A stretch of 64,000 bases of DNA from Bifidobacterium stellenboschense (GCF_000741785.1 NZ_JGZP01000016.1:1-64000), one strand, 5' to 3'; counted from the stretch's first letter, positions 34,321 through 43,563 are shown. Notes: generated by a model from the letters alone, not told the origin. Made by a program: numbers and translations.

Positions 34321-36879
34321 ATGAGTGTTATCGATGAGTTCCCCCGCGCGAAGGCGCGCACCCTGCGGTTCACCTGCGGAGCCCCGCGATCCGCCACGGT
34401 GATCGGCGACGGTTCCGAAGCCCTGTTCCTCCGCTCCGACGGCCCCGAGGATCTGGTGACCGCCCTGTGGCTCAGCTGGTTCGACGCGGACGGCCGTCAT
34501 CACGAGACGAAGCTCGCCGACCCGCGCGACCTGCTCGGCGCGCACGCGGACAGCGAGGACGTGCCAGCCGAGGAGAAGGCCCGCCGCGAACGCGCCCGCG
34601 AAGGCGGCGCCGGCATCGTCTCCTATTCGGTGTGCGCCGACGGCGACCGCGTCGTGTTCACCATCAACGGCCGTCTGTATCTCACCGAAATCGACTGGAA
34701 CGACGAGACGCCGGAAGATGACGGAACCGGCGACAGCGCGGCCCGATACGGCCATGCGTCCGCGCCGGACGTCGTCACGCGCGGCCATGCCGTTGCGCCG
34801 GACGTCGTCACGCGCGAACTCGCCGGCGCATGGCTCGCCGAGGATCCGGCGCTGTACACGCCGGTGCTCAACCCGCGCATCAGCCCGGACGGCGACCACG
34901 TGCTGTACACCACCGGCGAACGGCTCATGCTCGTCGACATCGGCGACTGGCCGGACGACAACGAATCCCGCTCCCGCCAGCGGGAGGAAGAGGCCGATTC
35001 CCGCTCCCGCTGGCGGGAGCTGTCGGCGGAGCCGACTGAGGGTGGTTATGAGGATGACGACTACGAGCCGCTCGACGACCGTGTGACCGCGATCTATGGT
35101 GTTTCCGTCGAGGATGAGGACGGCAATCCTGCCGAGAACACGTGGCGGATCGGCCTCGCCGAATTCGTCGCCGGCGAGGAGATGGACCGCTACGACGGCT
35201 TCTGGTGGGCGCCCGATTCGCATCATGTGCTCTTCGAATCCTTCGACACCGCCGACGAACCCGTCTGGTACATCTCCGATCCCGCCGACCCGGAACAGCC
35301 GGCCGCGGGCCGCCGCTACCCGCGCGCACTCACCCGCAACGCCGACGTCTACCTGACCGCGCTCACGCTCGACTTCGACGCGGACGGACGCTACACGGGC
35401 ATCCTCGCGAACGCCGACATCGATTGGGACAGCGAATCCTACGAATACGTGGCCGCCGTGCGTTGGACGCGCGGCCACGACCCGATCGTGCTCGTCCAGA
35501 ACCGCCGTCAGACGCGTGACCAGGTGCTCCAGATCACGGTCGCGCGCCCGACCGCCGACCATCCGTTCGGCTCCACCCACGTGATGGAGGAGCATGCGAA
35601 CGACCAGTGGATCGACCTCGTCGCCGGAACGCCCGCGCTCACGCCCGACGGACGGCTCGTCAGCGCGTGGAACGACATGGACGGCGACACGAACCGGCTC
35701 ACTGTCGACGGCCACGCGTTCACGCCGCTCGGCTGGAACGTGCGCACCGTGCTCGATGTGACCGACGACGACGTGCTCGCCGTCGTCCAGCGCGACGCCC
35801 GCAGCTTCGACGTGGTGAGCCTCGGCTACGACGGTTCGGCGACGCCGGTCACGACGACGCCCGGCGTGTGGACCGCGTCGCGCGCCGCCCGCGGCATCGT
35901 CGTCTCCGGCCGCGACATGGACCACGCGCACGCGTTGATGGCCCATAACGGGCAGGGCATCGCGAACCACGCGGCCGAACCTGGATTCACGCCGAACGTG
36001 ACGTTCACGCGGCTCGGCGAGCATCGCCTGTACACGGCGATCGTCGCGCCGAGCGCCGGAAGCCCGTACGCGCGCGCCGAGAAGCTGCCCGTGCTGATGA
36101 AGCCGTACGGCGGCCCCGGATTCCAGCAGGTCGTCGACGCGCAGTCCTTCTACTGGGACGCGCAATGGTGGGCCGACCAAGGCTTCCTCGTCGTCACCGC
36201 GGACGGCCGCGGCACCACCGGCCGCGGACCGCGCTGGGACCGCGAGATCTTCGAGAACATGAAGGACGTGACCCTCGCCGACCAGATCGAGGCCGTGCGC
36301 GCCCTGCCCGACGCCGTCGCCGCGCTCAACGCGGACGCCGATTCCCGCTCCCGCCAGCGGGAGGAAGAGGACGTGTCCCGCGATTCCCGCTCCCGCCGGC
36401 GGGAGCTGTCGGCGGAGCCGACTGAGGGTGGTCTCGTTCGGTCGTACATCCCCGTGCCGGACCTCGACAGGGTGGCGATGATCGGGTGGTCGTACGGCGG
36501 GTTCCTTTCCGCGCTCGCCGTGCTCGACGCGCCCGACGTGTTCGCCGCCGCGTGCGCCGGCGCGCCGCCCACCGACTGGACGCTCTACGACACCCACTAC
36601 ACCGAGCGGTATCTCGGTCTCGACCCGGCCGTGTACGAACGCAACTCGATCATCGCGGATGCGCCGAAACTGAGCCGCCCGCTCATGCTCATCCACGGGT
36701 TCGCCGACGACAACGTGACCATCGCGCACAGTCTGCGCCTCTCCCAGGCGCTGATGGCCGCCGGACGCCCGCATACGTTCCTCCCGCTCACCGGCATCAC
36801 CCATATGACCAACGACGAGACCGTCGCCGAGAACCTGCTCACGCTGCAGCGCGACTTCCTCAAGGACGCGCTCGCGTAA
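34321..36879 (+). CDS. S9-family serine peptidase (dipeptidyl peptidase IV-like) carrying two in-frame repeat insertions
   Basis: 852 aa from ATG 34321. N-terminal part fits a DPP IV-type beta-propeller (YTPVLNPRISPDGDHVLYTTGERLMLVDI, FWWAPDSHHVLFESFDT, LTLDFDADGRYTGIL); residues ~570-852 are the alpha/beta-hydrolase domain. Triad: Ser724 in GWSYGGFLS, Asp in HGFADDNVT (796/797), His828 in GITHMTND. Cytoplasmic, no signal peptide. Probably trims Xaa-Pro peptides. Residues ~216-243 and ~674-705 (DSRSRQREEE...SRRRELSAEPTEGG) are translated copies of the genomic repeat. A small tandem repeat (GHA-APDVVTR twice) lies at ~142-160. Confidence 0.85.
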   Translation: MSVIDEFPRAKARTLRFTCGAPRSATVIGDGSEALFLRSDGPEDLVTALWLSWFDADGRHHETKLADPRDLLGAHADSEDVPAEEKARRERAREGGAGIVSYSVCADGDRVVFTINGRLYLTEIDWNDETPEDDGTGDSAARYGHASAPDVVTRGHAVAPDVVTRELAGAWLAEDPALYTPVLNPRISPDGDHVLYTTGERLMLVDIGDWPDDNESRSRQREEEADSRSRWRELSAEPTEGGYEDDDYEPLDDRVTAIYGVSVEDEDGNPAENTWRIGLAEFVAGEEMDRYDGFWWAPDSHHVLFESFDTADEPVWYISDPADPEQPAAGRRYPRALTRNADVYLTALTLDFDADGRYTGILANADIDWDSESYEYVAAVRWTRGHDPIVLVQNRRQTRDQVLQITVARPTADHPFGSTHVMEEHANDQWIDLVAGTPALTPDGRLVSAWNDMDGDTNRLTVDGHAFTPLGWNVRTVLDVTDDDVLAVVQRDARSFDVVSLGYDGSATPVTTTPGVWTASRAARGIVVSGRDMDHAHALMAHNGQGIANHAAEPGFTPNVTFTRLGEHRLYTAIVAPSAGSPYARAEKLPVLMKPYGGPGFQQVVDAQSFYWDAQWWADQGFLVVTADGRGTTGRGPRWDREIFENMKDVTLADQIEAVRALPDAVAALNADADSRSRQREEEDVSRDSRSRRRELSAEPTEGGLVRSYIPVPDLDRVAMIGWSYGGFLSALAVLDAPDVFAAACAGAPPTDWTLYDTHYTERYLGLDPAVYERNSIIADAPKLSRPLMLIHGFADDNVTIAHSLRLSQALMAAGRPHTFLPLTGITHMTNDETVAENLLTLQRDFLKDALA
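34965..35048. repeat. Palindromic repeat inserted in frame in the S9 peptidase gene, copy 1
   Basis: Contains CTCCCGCCAGCGGGAG, then CTCCCGCTGGCGGGAG followed by the stem TGTCGGCGGAGCCGACTGA and GGGTGGT. The insertion keeps the frame, adding about 28 residues to the propeller region. Confidence 0.85.
36339..36435. repeat. Palindromic repeat inserted in frame in the S9 peptidase gene, copy 2
   Basis: Same unit order as copy 1 (CTCCCGCCAGCGGGAG, CTCCCGCCGGCGGGAG, then the TGTCGGCGGAGCCGACTGA stem). It adds about 32 residues ending ~19 residues before the catalytic Ser724. Confidence 0.85.
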
Positions 36880-36908
36880 CGCCGCGAAGGTCGCGTAGGA
36901 TGGGCGGC

Positions 36909-37997
36909 ATGACGCAGCTGAACATGATCGACGAACGCCGATACGCCGAGACGATGCGCGGCACCGTGATTCCCGCGTTGGAGGCGTGCCGCGACGAAGG
37001 CTGGTTCGACCCGTCGGCCGCCGAGCGGGCCGCCGGGCTCGAACCGTTGCCCGGCAACATGGACACCGGCGGCCGTTCCGGCCAGCTGCACTACCTGTGC
37101 TACGACGCGGCCAAGTTCGATGCCCAGCGGGAGGCCGGCGCCACCGCCGCCTTCCGCGGCGCGATCGTCATCAGCCACGGGTTCACCGAGTTCGCCGAGA
37201 AATACGACGAGCTCGTCTGGTATTTCCTGCTCGCCGGCTACTCGGTGTGCGTGCTCGACCATCGCGGGCACGGCAAGTCCGCGCGCGACGTCGACAATCC
37301 GTGCCTCGTGTGGATCGACGACTGGCGGCGGTACGTCGCCGACCTCGCCGGATTCGCCGAGACGATCGGACAGTCGTATGCGGACGGCCGCCCGCTCAAC
37401 CTGTTCTGTCATTCGATGGGCGGCGGCATCGGCGCGGCCGTGCTGGAACGCTACCCGTCGCTGTTCGACCGGGCCGTGCTGTCCGCGCCGATGATCGCGC
37501 CGCAGACCGGCATGGCGATGTGGCTGGCGCGCGCGCTCGTCGGCGCGCTGTGCGCGTGCGGATTGGGACGCCACCGCGTGTTCGGGCAGAAGGACTTCGA
37601 CGGCGTGCTCGACCTGGGCCCGTACCAGCTGTCGAGCGAGCCGCGCGAACGCTGGTATCATCAGCTGCGCTGCGACAATCCCGAGTATCAGACGTACTGC
37701 GCCTCGTTCGAATGGGTGCGGCAGGCGATGCACATGAACCGCGCCGTGCTCAACCCGGCCGCGTGCGCCGAGATCGAGACGCCGATCCTGCTGTTCCAGT
37801 GCGGGCACGACATCTGGGTGCGCAACCAGCCGCAGACCGAGTTCGTGCGCCGCGTCAAGGACGGTTCCGGCCAGGCGACTCTCGTGCATCTGCCTGATTC
37901 GGAGCATGAGGTGTTCTCGATGCCGAACAAGGTCTACGAGCCGTATCTGGAGCGGATCCTTGCCTTCTACGGCGAGAAGGTGTTGGCCGAAGACTAG
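36909..37997 (+). CDS. Alpha/beta hydrolase, lysophospholipase-like
   Basis: 362 aa from ATG 36909 (AGGA 9 bases upstream). Hydrolase_4-type fold: AIVISHGFTEFAEKYDELVWYFLLAGYSVCVLDHRGHGKS, nucleophile in FCHSMGGGIGAAVLERYP, Asp in CGHDIWVRNQPQ, His in PDSEHEVFSMP. Resembles PldB-like lysophospholipases and monoacylglycerol lipases; the substrate is inferred. Thirty bases after the peptidase stop, so possibly co-transcribed. Cytoplasmic. Confidence 0.85.
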   Translation: MTQLNMIDERRYAETMRGTVIPALEACRDEGWFDPSAAERAAGLEPLPGNMDTGGRSGQLHYLCYDAAKFDAQREAGATAAFRGAIVISHGFTEFAEKYDELVWYFLLAGYSVCVLDHRGHGKSARDVDNPCLVWIDDWRRYVADLAGFAETIGQSYADGRPLNLFCHSMGGGIGAAVLERYPSLFDRAVLSAPMIAPQTGMAMWLARALVGALCACGLGRHRVFGQKDFDGVLDLGPYQLSSEPRERWYHQLRCDNPEYQTYCASFEWVRQAMHMNRAVLNPAACAEIETPILLFQCGHDIWVRNQPQTEFVRRVKDGSGQATLVHLPDSEHEVFSMPNKVYEPYLERILAFYGEKVLAED

Positions 37998-38104
37998 TGG
38001 CGGCAAAGCCGGCTACGTAGGCGGGTGTAGTTTTTCATCCATTGTTCACCTTGATGTCGCTTGGCGGTCCCGGTGACGAAAGAACCGCGTTCGACAATGG
38101 AACC

Positions 38105-39829
38105 ATGGATAAGAAAGTTGGGTTTCGCCGTCGAATCGCCGCAGCGGCGGCAGTGATCTGCGCCGCCGCCATGATGCTCACCGGATGCGCGTCGGGCGGC
38201 AACGGATCGAATGGTTCGGGCAACGGTTCCGCCCCCGCCGGCGCCTCATCGACGAGCAACAGCGGCACCACGCAGACGTTCAAGCCCGGTTCCGGCTCGG
38301 CGGGCGACATCCGCATCGCCTCCGGCTCCGAGAACAAGGAGGTGGCCGACGCGATCCAGAAGGCCGCCGACGAGTCCGGTGTGACCGTGACCGTCGACTA
38401 CATGGGTTCGCTCGACATCATGAACGTGCTCGAATCCGGCGCGGCCGAATACGACGCCGTCTGGCCCGCCTCATCGATGTGGATCTCGATGGGCGACACC
38501 AAGCATCTCGTCAAGGACGCGCAGAGCACGTCCACCACGCCGATCGTGTTCGGCATCGCGAAGAAGAAGGCCGAACAGCTCGGCTGGGCGGACTCCTCCG
38601 GCAAGACGAAGGCCGTCTCCACCGCCGACGTGCTCGCCAAAGTGCAGAGCGGCGACCTCAAGTTCTCGATGACCTCCGCCACGCAGTCCAACTCGGGTGC
38701 CTCCGCATACCTCGCGTTCATGACCGCGCTGCGCGGCGGCACCGGCCCGATCACCGACTCCGACCTCTCCGACAGCTCGCTCACCTCGTCGGTCGCGCAA
38801 CTGCTCAAGGGCGTCGACCGCTCCTCCGGCTCCTCCGACTGGTTGAAGGACATGGTCGTCGCCAGCCCCGACCGCTTCGACTCGATGGTCAACTACGAGT
38901 CGCTCGTCATCCAGGCCGACAAGACGCTCACCAAGAACGGCCATGATCCGCTCCTCACCATCTACCCGTCCGATGGCATCGCGGTGTCCGATTCGCCACT
39001 CGGCTACGTGGACCGCGGCCAGGCCTCCGGCAAGCGCAAGGCGTACGACGCGTTCGCGAAGGCGCTGCGCTCCAAGGACTCCAAGCTCGAATTCGAGCGC
39101 GCGGGCCGCCGCACCGGACTCGGCGGCGCCCTCACCTACGCCTCCGACGGCGAGGTCAGGCAGTCGTTCCGCGCCGAATGGGGCATCAACACGGACGCGA
39201 GCACCCTCAAGGCGATCCCGCTGCCTACCGCGAAGACCATCACCAAGGCGCTCGACGTGTACCAGACCGCGCTGCGCAAGCCCAGCTGGACCGTGTGGGT
39301 CGTCGACTACTCCGGTTCGATGAGCGGCGACGGCAAGAACGGCGTCGTCAAGGGCCTCAACGCGGCGCTCGACCCGAACGAATCCGCGAAGGCGCACATC
39401 CAGCCCGCCGGCAACGACGTCAACATCCTCATCCCGTTCGAAAGCGCCCCGCACGATCCGGTCCGCGCCGACGGCGCCAACACCGGCGGCCTGCTCAACA
39501 CTGCCAACGCGACCGCGGCCGACGGCGGCACCGACATCTACGCGGGCCTCGAAGCCGCGTATAAGCAGCTGCCGGCCGACGCTCAGAAGAACGACTACAC
39601 GACCGCGATCGTGCTGATGACCGACGGCCGTTCCGAGGTCAGCAACCGTGACGCCGCGCTCGCCCAGTACAAGGACTCCAAGCTCGACGTGCCGATCTTC
39701 TCGATCATGTTCGGCGACGCCGACTCCGCGCAGCTCGACCCGATCGCGAAGATGTCGAACGCGAAGGTGTTCGACGGCCGCACCGGCGACCTCGCCGACG
39801 TGTTCCGCACCGTCAAGGGATTCAACTGA
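38105..39829 (+). CDS. Lipoprotein with solute-binding-like and von Willebrand factor A domains
   Basis: 574 aa from ATG 38105. Signal peptide with lipobox MLTGC (Cys near 27), then a Ser/Gly-rich linker. Residues ~65-370 look like an extracellular solute-binding fold (IRIASGSENKEVADAIQKAADESGVTVTVDYMG...YDAVWPASSMW). Residues ~395-570 are a VWA domain with a MIDAS motif (VVDYSGSMSGDGKNG, ...GGTDIYAGL, VLMTDGRSE). Probably membrane-anchored, outside the cell, binding metal and a partner. First of a set with XpaC-like, second binding protein and TelA; its stop overlaps the next start (TGATG). Confidence 0.85.
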   Translation: MDKKVGFRRRIAAAAAVICAAAMMLTGCASGGNGSNGSGNGSAPAGASSTSNSGTTQTFKPGSGSAGDIRIASGSENKEVADAIQKAADESGVTVTVDYMGSLDIMNVLESGAAEYDAVWPASSMWISMGDTKHLVKDAQSTSTTPIVFGIAKKKAEQLGWADSSGKTKAVSTADVLAKVQSGDLKFSMTSATQSNSGASAYLAFMTALRGGTGPITDSDLSDSSLTSSVAQLLKGVDRSSGSSDWLKDMVVASPDRFDSMVNYESLVIQADKTLTKNGHDPLLTIYPSDGIAVSDSPLGYVDRGQASGKRKAYDAFAKALRSKDSKLEFERAGRRTGLGGALTYASDGEVRQSFRAEWGINTDASTLKAIPLPTAKTITKALDVYQTALRKPSWTVWVVDYSGSMSGDGKNGVVKGLNAALDPNESAKAHIQPAGNDVNILIPFESAPHDPVRADGANTGGLLNTANATAADGGTDIYAGLEAAYKQLPADAQKNDYTTAIVLMTDGRSEVSNRDAALAQYKDSKLDVPIFSIMFGDADSAQLDPIAKMSNAKVFDGRTGDLADVFRTVKGFN

Positions 39830-40704
39830 TGCTCCAGATCATCTGCGGAATCATCGCCGGCGGCGTGCTCGCCGCGCTCGGCTTCGCCGTATCCGGCGGC
39901 GGCTTCGTCGGACTCATCGTCTCCCTGTTGCTCGCCGCGCTCGGCTACGTCGCCGGGTCGACGCTCACCGAGCCGGAGAGGCGCATCGGACACATGCTTG
40001 CCAGCGCGCTGCCCAACGGGCAGAAGGCCGCCGACGCGATCGACGCCGCCAACTCGCGCCTCAACGCGATCGCCATGCTCACGCGGCAGGTGAACGACCC
40101 GCAGGTGAAGGCGGAGGCGGACGATTTCGTCGCCGCGACGCGCAGCCTCGTCGACTACGTCGCCAAGGACACGTCCGCGTATCAGATCCTGCGCCACTAC
40201 ATCACCGTGTACGGCGAACAGACGCAGAAACTGCTGCGCTCCTACGTGGATGTCGAATCGTCCGGCGCACGGGACCAGACCGAGAAGGCGAGAGTGGAGA
40301 CCATCGAGGCGCTGCAGGTGCTGGAACGCACCGCGGCCGGCGAACTGAGCCGCGCCGTCAGCTCGAAGACGCTCGGCATCGCCGCCGACTCCGACGCGAT
40401 CCAACGCCTCGCCAGCATGGACGGCTACCAGACCGCGGCGCCCTCCGGGCCGGGAACCACCCTCAGTCGGCCTGCGGCCGACAGCTCCCGCCAGCGGGAG
40501 CAAGATAGCGCGGCCTCCTTCTCCACTCCGGCTTACGGGGAGCAGGATAGTGCGGTTTCCTTCTCCACCCCGGTTCGGCGGGAGCGGGATGGTGCGGTTT
40601 CCTTCTCCACCCCCGCTGGCGGGGGTCGGCAGGCTCCGCATGCCGGGGGGTGGTCCGGCGAGTCATCAGAGCAGCCAGAGCAGAAAGTCGAATCACAACA
40701 ATGA
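39829..40704 (+). CDS. XpaC-like membrane protein with a repeat-derived C-terminal tail
   Basis: 291 aa. Two N-terminal membrane segments (LQIICGIIAGGVLAALGFAV; GLIVSLLLAALGYVAG) and a helical cytoplasmic body (~50-205: NDPQVKAEADDFVAATRSLVDYVAKD, LRHYITVYGEQTQKLLRSYVDVE). This matches the 5-bromo-4-chloroindolyl phosphate hydrolysis (XpaC) family, often beside TelA genes (as in B. subtilis xpaC-yaaN). Residues ~210-285 (LSRPAADSSRQREQDSAASF..., three SFSTP units) are translated genomic repeat. Start overlaps the previous stop by one base and its own stop overlaps the next ATG. Confidence 0.7.
   Translation: MLQIICGIIAGGVLAALGFAVSGGGFVGLIVSLLLAALGYVAGSTLTEPERRIGHMLASALPNGQKAADAIDAANSRLNAIAMLTRQVNDPQVKAEADDFVAATRSLVDYVAKDTSAYQILRHYITVYGEQTQKLLRSYVDVESSGARDQTEKARVETIEALQVLERTAAGELSRAVSSKTLGIAADSDAIQRLASMDGYQTAAPSGPGTTLSRPAADSSRQREQDSAASFSTPAYGEQDSAVSFSTPVRRERDGAVSFSTPAGGGRQAPHAGGWSGESSEQPEQKVESQQ
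40461..40660. repeat. Repeat elements forming the coding end of the XpaC-like gene
   Basis: An inverted short-form copy (40461-40500: CCACCCTCAGTCGGCC, GACAGCTCCCGCCAGCGGGAG) then three direct units of about 55 bases containing GTTTCCTTCTCCAC (about 40505-40610), then CCCCCGCTGGCGGGGG and GGGGGGTGG. All are read in frame. Confidence 0.7.
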
Positions 40705-41810
40705 AACTGTCGAAATCGAAGATCATCGGATTGGTGGCGCTGCTCGCCATCGTCGCCATCATCGGCGGCACGCTCGTCTGGCGGCAGGCGCAGCCCAAGC
40801 CGGCCGCACCCGTCGAAACGGTGAAGGTGAACGGCTACCTCGGCGGCGAGAAAATCGGACTGTTCGACGATCCGGCCTTCCAGAAGGCCGCCGCCGCGCA
40901 GGGCATCAGCATCGACTACCGCAAGGCCGGCAGTCTCGCGATGATGACCTCGGACATGAAGGGTATGGACTACCTGTTCCCCTCCTCCCGCGCCGCCGTC
41001 GAATACGGCGCGGACAAGGGTGTGAAGGCCGCGCAGAGCGACATCGTGTTCAACTCGCCGATCGTGCTGTACACGCACAAGGCCGTCGCCGACGGACTCG
41101 TCTCCGGCGGACTGATGAGCAAAAACAAGGACGGCGTCTACTCGATGGACATGGCCAAGGCCGTCGACGCGATGATCCACGACAAGACGTGGGCGGACGT
41201 CGGCTACACGGCCGGCTACGGGCAGTTCCGCATCGACTCCACCGACCCGGTCCAATCGAACTCCGGCAACGAGTACGCGGCGCTCATCGCCAACGTGCTC
41301 AACGGCGGACAGCCCGCCACCACCGACTCGCTCGCCCGCGACAAGGAGACCATCAAGTCGATCTTCGCGAAATCCGGATGGATGGAGACCTCCTCCGAGG
41401 ACTCGTTCAACCAGTTCCTCACGCTCGGCGTCGGGTCCAAGCCGATGATGGTCGGCTACGAATCGCAGATCCTCGACCTTGCCGCCAACCAGCCGGACGC
41501 GTTCAAGCAAATCAAGGACGACGTGGTCATCGTCTACCCGACGCCCACCGTGTGGAGCACGCACACGCTCATGGCGCTCGACAAGAAGGGGGAGAAGCTG
41601 CTCACCGTGCTCAAATCGCCCGCGATCCAGAAGCTCGCCTGGGAGAAGCATGGGTTCCGTGCAGCCAACTTCACCGGCACCGACTCGATCAAACGCTTCA
41701 AGGTGAACGGCACGCTCGACCAGATTCCCGCCGTCTCCGAACTGCCCCGCAACAACGCCATGCAGGAGCTGATCGAGGCGCTCAAAGGAGTGACGCCGCA
41801 GCCGCAGTGA
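40701..41810 (+). CDS. Membrane-anchored solute-binding-like protein
   Basis: 369 aa, ATG 40701 overlapping the previous stop (ATGA). One N-terminal membrane segment (IIGLVALLAIVAIIGGTLVW) with no lipobox Cys, then a periplasmic-binding-like fold (VNGYLGGEKIGLFDDPAFQKAAAAQGISIDYRKAGSLAMM...MDYLFPSSRAAVEYG). It looks related to the N-terminal part of the VWA lipoprotein (both have a DSTDPVQSNSG/ATQSNSG-like segment). Likely a membrane-tethered binding partner of the same complex; ligand unknown. Confidence 0.7.
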   Translation: MKLSKSKIIGLVALLAIVAIIGGTLVWRQAQPKPAAPVETVKVNGYLGGEKIGLFDDPAFQKAAAAQGISIDYRKAGSLAMMTSDMKGMDYLFPSSRAAVEYGADKGVKAAQSDIVFNSPIVLYTHKAVADGLVSGGLMSKNKDGVYSMDMAKAVDAMIHDKTWADVGYTAGYGQFRIDSTDPVQSNSGNEYAALIANVLNGGQPATTDSLARDKETIKSIFAKSGWMETSSEDSFNQFLTLGVGSKPMMVGYESQILDLAANQPDAFKQIKDDVVIVYPTPTVWSTHTLMALDKKGEKLLTVLKSPAIQKLAWEKHGFRAANFTGTDSIKRFKVNGTLDQIPAVSELPRNNAMQELIEALKGVTPQPQ

Positions 41811-41828
41811 CGCTGTAACGGACTCCAA

Positions 41829-42175
41829 GGCCCCCTCTGACGGGACAACGCCGTGAAGCGAATGCCGGAGGCATTCGTAGGCGGTGTGTGAGCCGACAGG
41901 CGAGCCGATGTCAGGTCGGGCCGTAGGCCCGTCCTCAATTGCGGACGGGCTCCCGCGAAGCGGGTGGGGGAGAGACCTGCTCCCGCTGGCGGGAGCTGTC
42001 AGCCGCAGGCTGACTGAGGGTGGTTCCCGCCAGCCCCAATCGCCACTCATAACTCACCCAACAGACCACCCCCAGTCGACTACCGTCGACAGCCCCCGCC
42101 AGCGGGGGCGGGAACCCCGCGTCGTGACTTTCCCGCCCATTCGCTCGCGACAGCCCCCGCCAGCGGGGGCGGGGC
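41829..42175. repeat. Gene-free stretch between operon genes filled with both repeat families
   Basis: 41829-41970 resembles the 222-bp element (GGCCCCCTCTGAC start; TCCCGCGAAGCGGGTGGGGGAGAGA). Then come palindromic-repeat copies near 41975-42027, 42068-42113 (inverted) and 42150-42175. No gene. It separates telA by ~420 bases from the genes it likely works with, and may attenuate transcription between them. Confidence 0.75.
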
Positions 42176-42228
42176 CGTGCGATAGCCGCTATCCGGGACG
42201 GAACTTGTACCGAAAGGAACCAAACATC

Positions 42229-43419
42229 ATGGCAAAACAGATTTCACTCGCCGACCTCTCCGGCGGCAACACGGTCACGAATCCCGCGCTCGCCGGGCTG
42301 AACGGCCCCGGCGATGCCGCCGCGAACGGCGAACTCGTCCCCACCGCCGCGCAGGCCGTCGCCGACGCGCGGCAGCTCACCCCCGACCAGCAGATCGCGA
42401 AGCTGCCGCCCGCCGACCAGCAGGCCGTCGCGCAGCTGGCCGACCAGATCGACTTCACACGCACCGGCATCGAATCCAGCTACGGCAAGGACGCGCAGCG
42501 CGCCACCAGCACGTTCGCCGACGAAATCCTCTCCGAAACCCGTTCGAAGGACACCGGCGAGGCGGGCGAACTGCTCGGCACGATGCTCGTCACCATCGAC
42601 GAGGCCGAACTCGGCGGATTCCGCAAGATTCCGATCATCGGCCAGGTCGCCGTCTCCATCGACAAGCTGCGCCGTCGCTACCAGAAGGTCGACTCGCAGA
42701 TCGACGAGATCATCACCAAGCTGGAAGCCGCGCAGGCGCGTCTCGTCGCCGACATCTCCATGTACAACACGATGTACGAGCAGAACGCGCAGCAGTACCG
42801 CGAACTCAAGATCACCGTGCTCGCCGGCAAGAAGGCGCTCGCTGACTTCCGTGCGACGCAGCTGCCCGCGCTCGAAGCGGAGGCGGCGAAGAGCGGCGAC
42901 CCGATGCAGGCGCAGCTGCTCAAGGACTTCAAGGCGAAGCTCGACCGGTTCGAGAAGCGCCTCGACGACCTCGACCGCATCTCCGTCGTCACGTTGCAGA
43001 CCGCGCCGCAGATCAAGATCATCCAGAACGCGGATCAGACCATCGTCGACAAGATCGACACGACCATCTCCACGACGATCCCGGTGTGGAAGTCGCAGAT
43101 GGTGATCGCGCTCGGCCTGTCCAACCAGCGCAAGGCGCTCGACCTGCAGAACAAGGCCGACGATGTGACCAACAAGCTGCTGCAGCGCAACGCGGCCGCC
43201 CTGCACAAGGGCGCGGTGGACGCGGAGAAGGCGAACCAGCGGTCCGTGGTGGAGATCGAGACGCTGGAGAAGATCAACTCGGAGCTCATCGCCACGCTGA
43301 AGGAGACCGTGCAGATCCAGCGTCAGGGCAAGGCGAACCGCGAGGCCGCGCAAATCAAGATGCGTCAGATCGAATCCGACCTCAAGACCGCCCTCCTCGA
43401 AAACGCCCAAGCCATGTGA
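42229..43419 (+). CDS. telA: TelA/KlaA-family (toxic anion resistance) protein
   Basis: 396 aa, ATG 42229 preceded by GAAAGGAAC. TelA signatures: DQIDFTRTGIESSYGKDAQRATSTFADEIL, GFRKIPIIGQVAVSIDKLRRRYQKVDSQIDEI, and the long helical body ending in LKETVQIQRQGKANREAAQIKM. Almost wholly helical and soluble. The family is linked to tellurite and cell-envelope stress resistance and is found with XpaC-like and VWA proteins in stress-response loci; direct activity unknown. Confidence 0.88.
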   Translation: MAKQISLADLSGGNTVTNPALAGLNGPGDAAANGELVPTAAQAVADARQLTPDQQIAKLPPADQQAVAQLADQIDFTRTGIESSYGKDAQRATSTFADEILSETRSKDTGEAGELLGTMLVTIDEAELGGFRKIPIIGQVAVSIDKLRRRYQKVDSQIDEIITKLEAAQARLVADISMYNTMYEQNAQQYRELKITVLAGKKALADFRATQLPALEAEAAKSGDPMQAQLLKDFKAKLDRFEKRLDDLDRISVVTLQTAPQIKIIQNADQTIVDKIDTTISTTIPVWKSQMVIALGLSNQRKALDLQNKADDVTNKLLQRNAAALHKGAVDAEKANQRSVVEIETLEKINSELIATLKETVQIQRQGKANREAAQIKMRQIESDLKTALLENAQAM

Positions 43420-43439
43420 CCCGTCACCGGCCCCCTTGC

Positions 43440-43552
43440 CTCCCCTGCCTCCCTCTGACGAGGGAGGTGGCACGCGAAGCGTGACGGAGGGAGAGACCTC
43501 ACTTTGCGCCCCTCTTCAGGGGGAGCTGGCGCCGAAGGCGACTGAGGGGGTA
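43440..43552. repeat. Repeat of the CCTCTGACGAGG family
   Basis: CTCCCTCTGACGAGGGAG, then a GCACGCGAAGCGTG stem, CGGAGGGAGAGA, and a second unit CCCTCTTCAGGGGG with the GGCGCCGAAGGCGACTGAGGGGG stem. Sits between convergent telA and the small membrane-protein gene and may act as terminator. Confidence 0.65.
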
Positions 43553-43563
43553 CAGGAAGAGCC

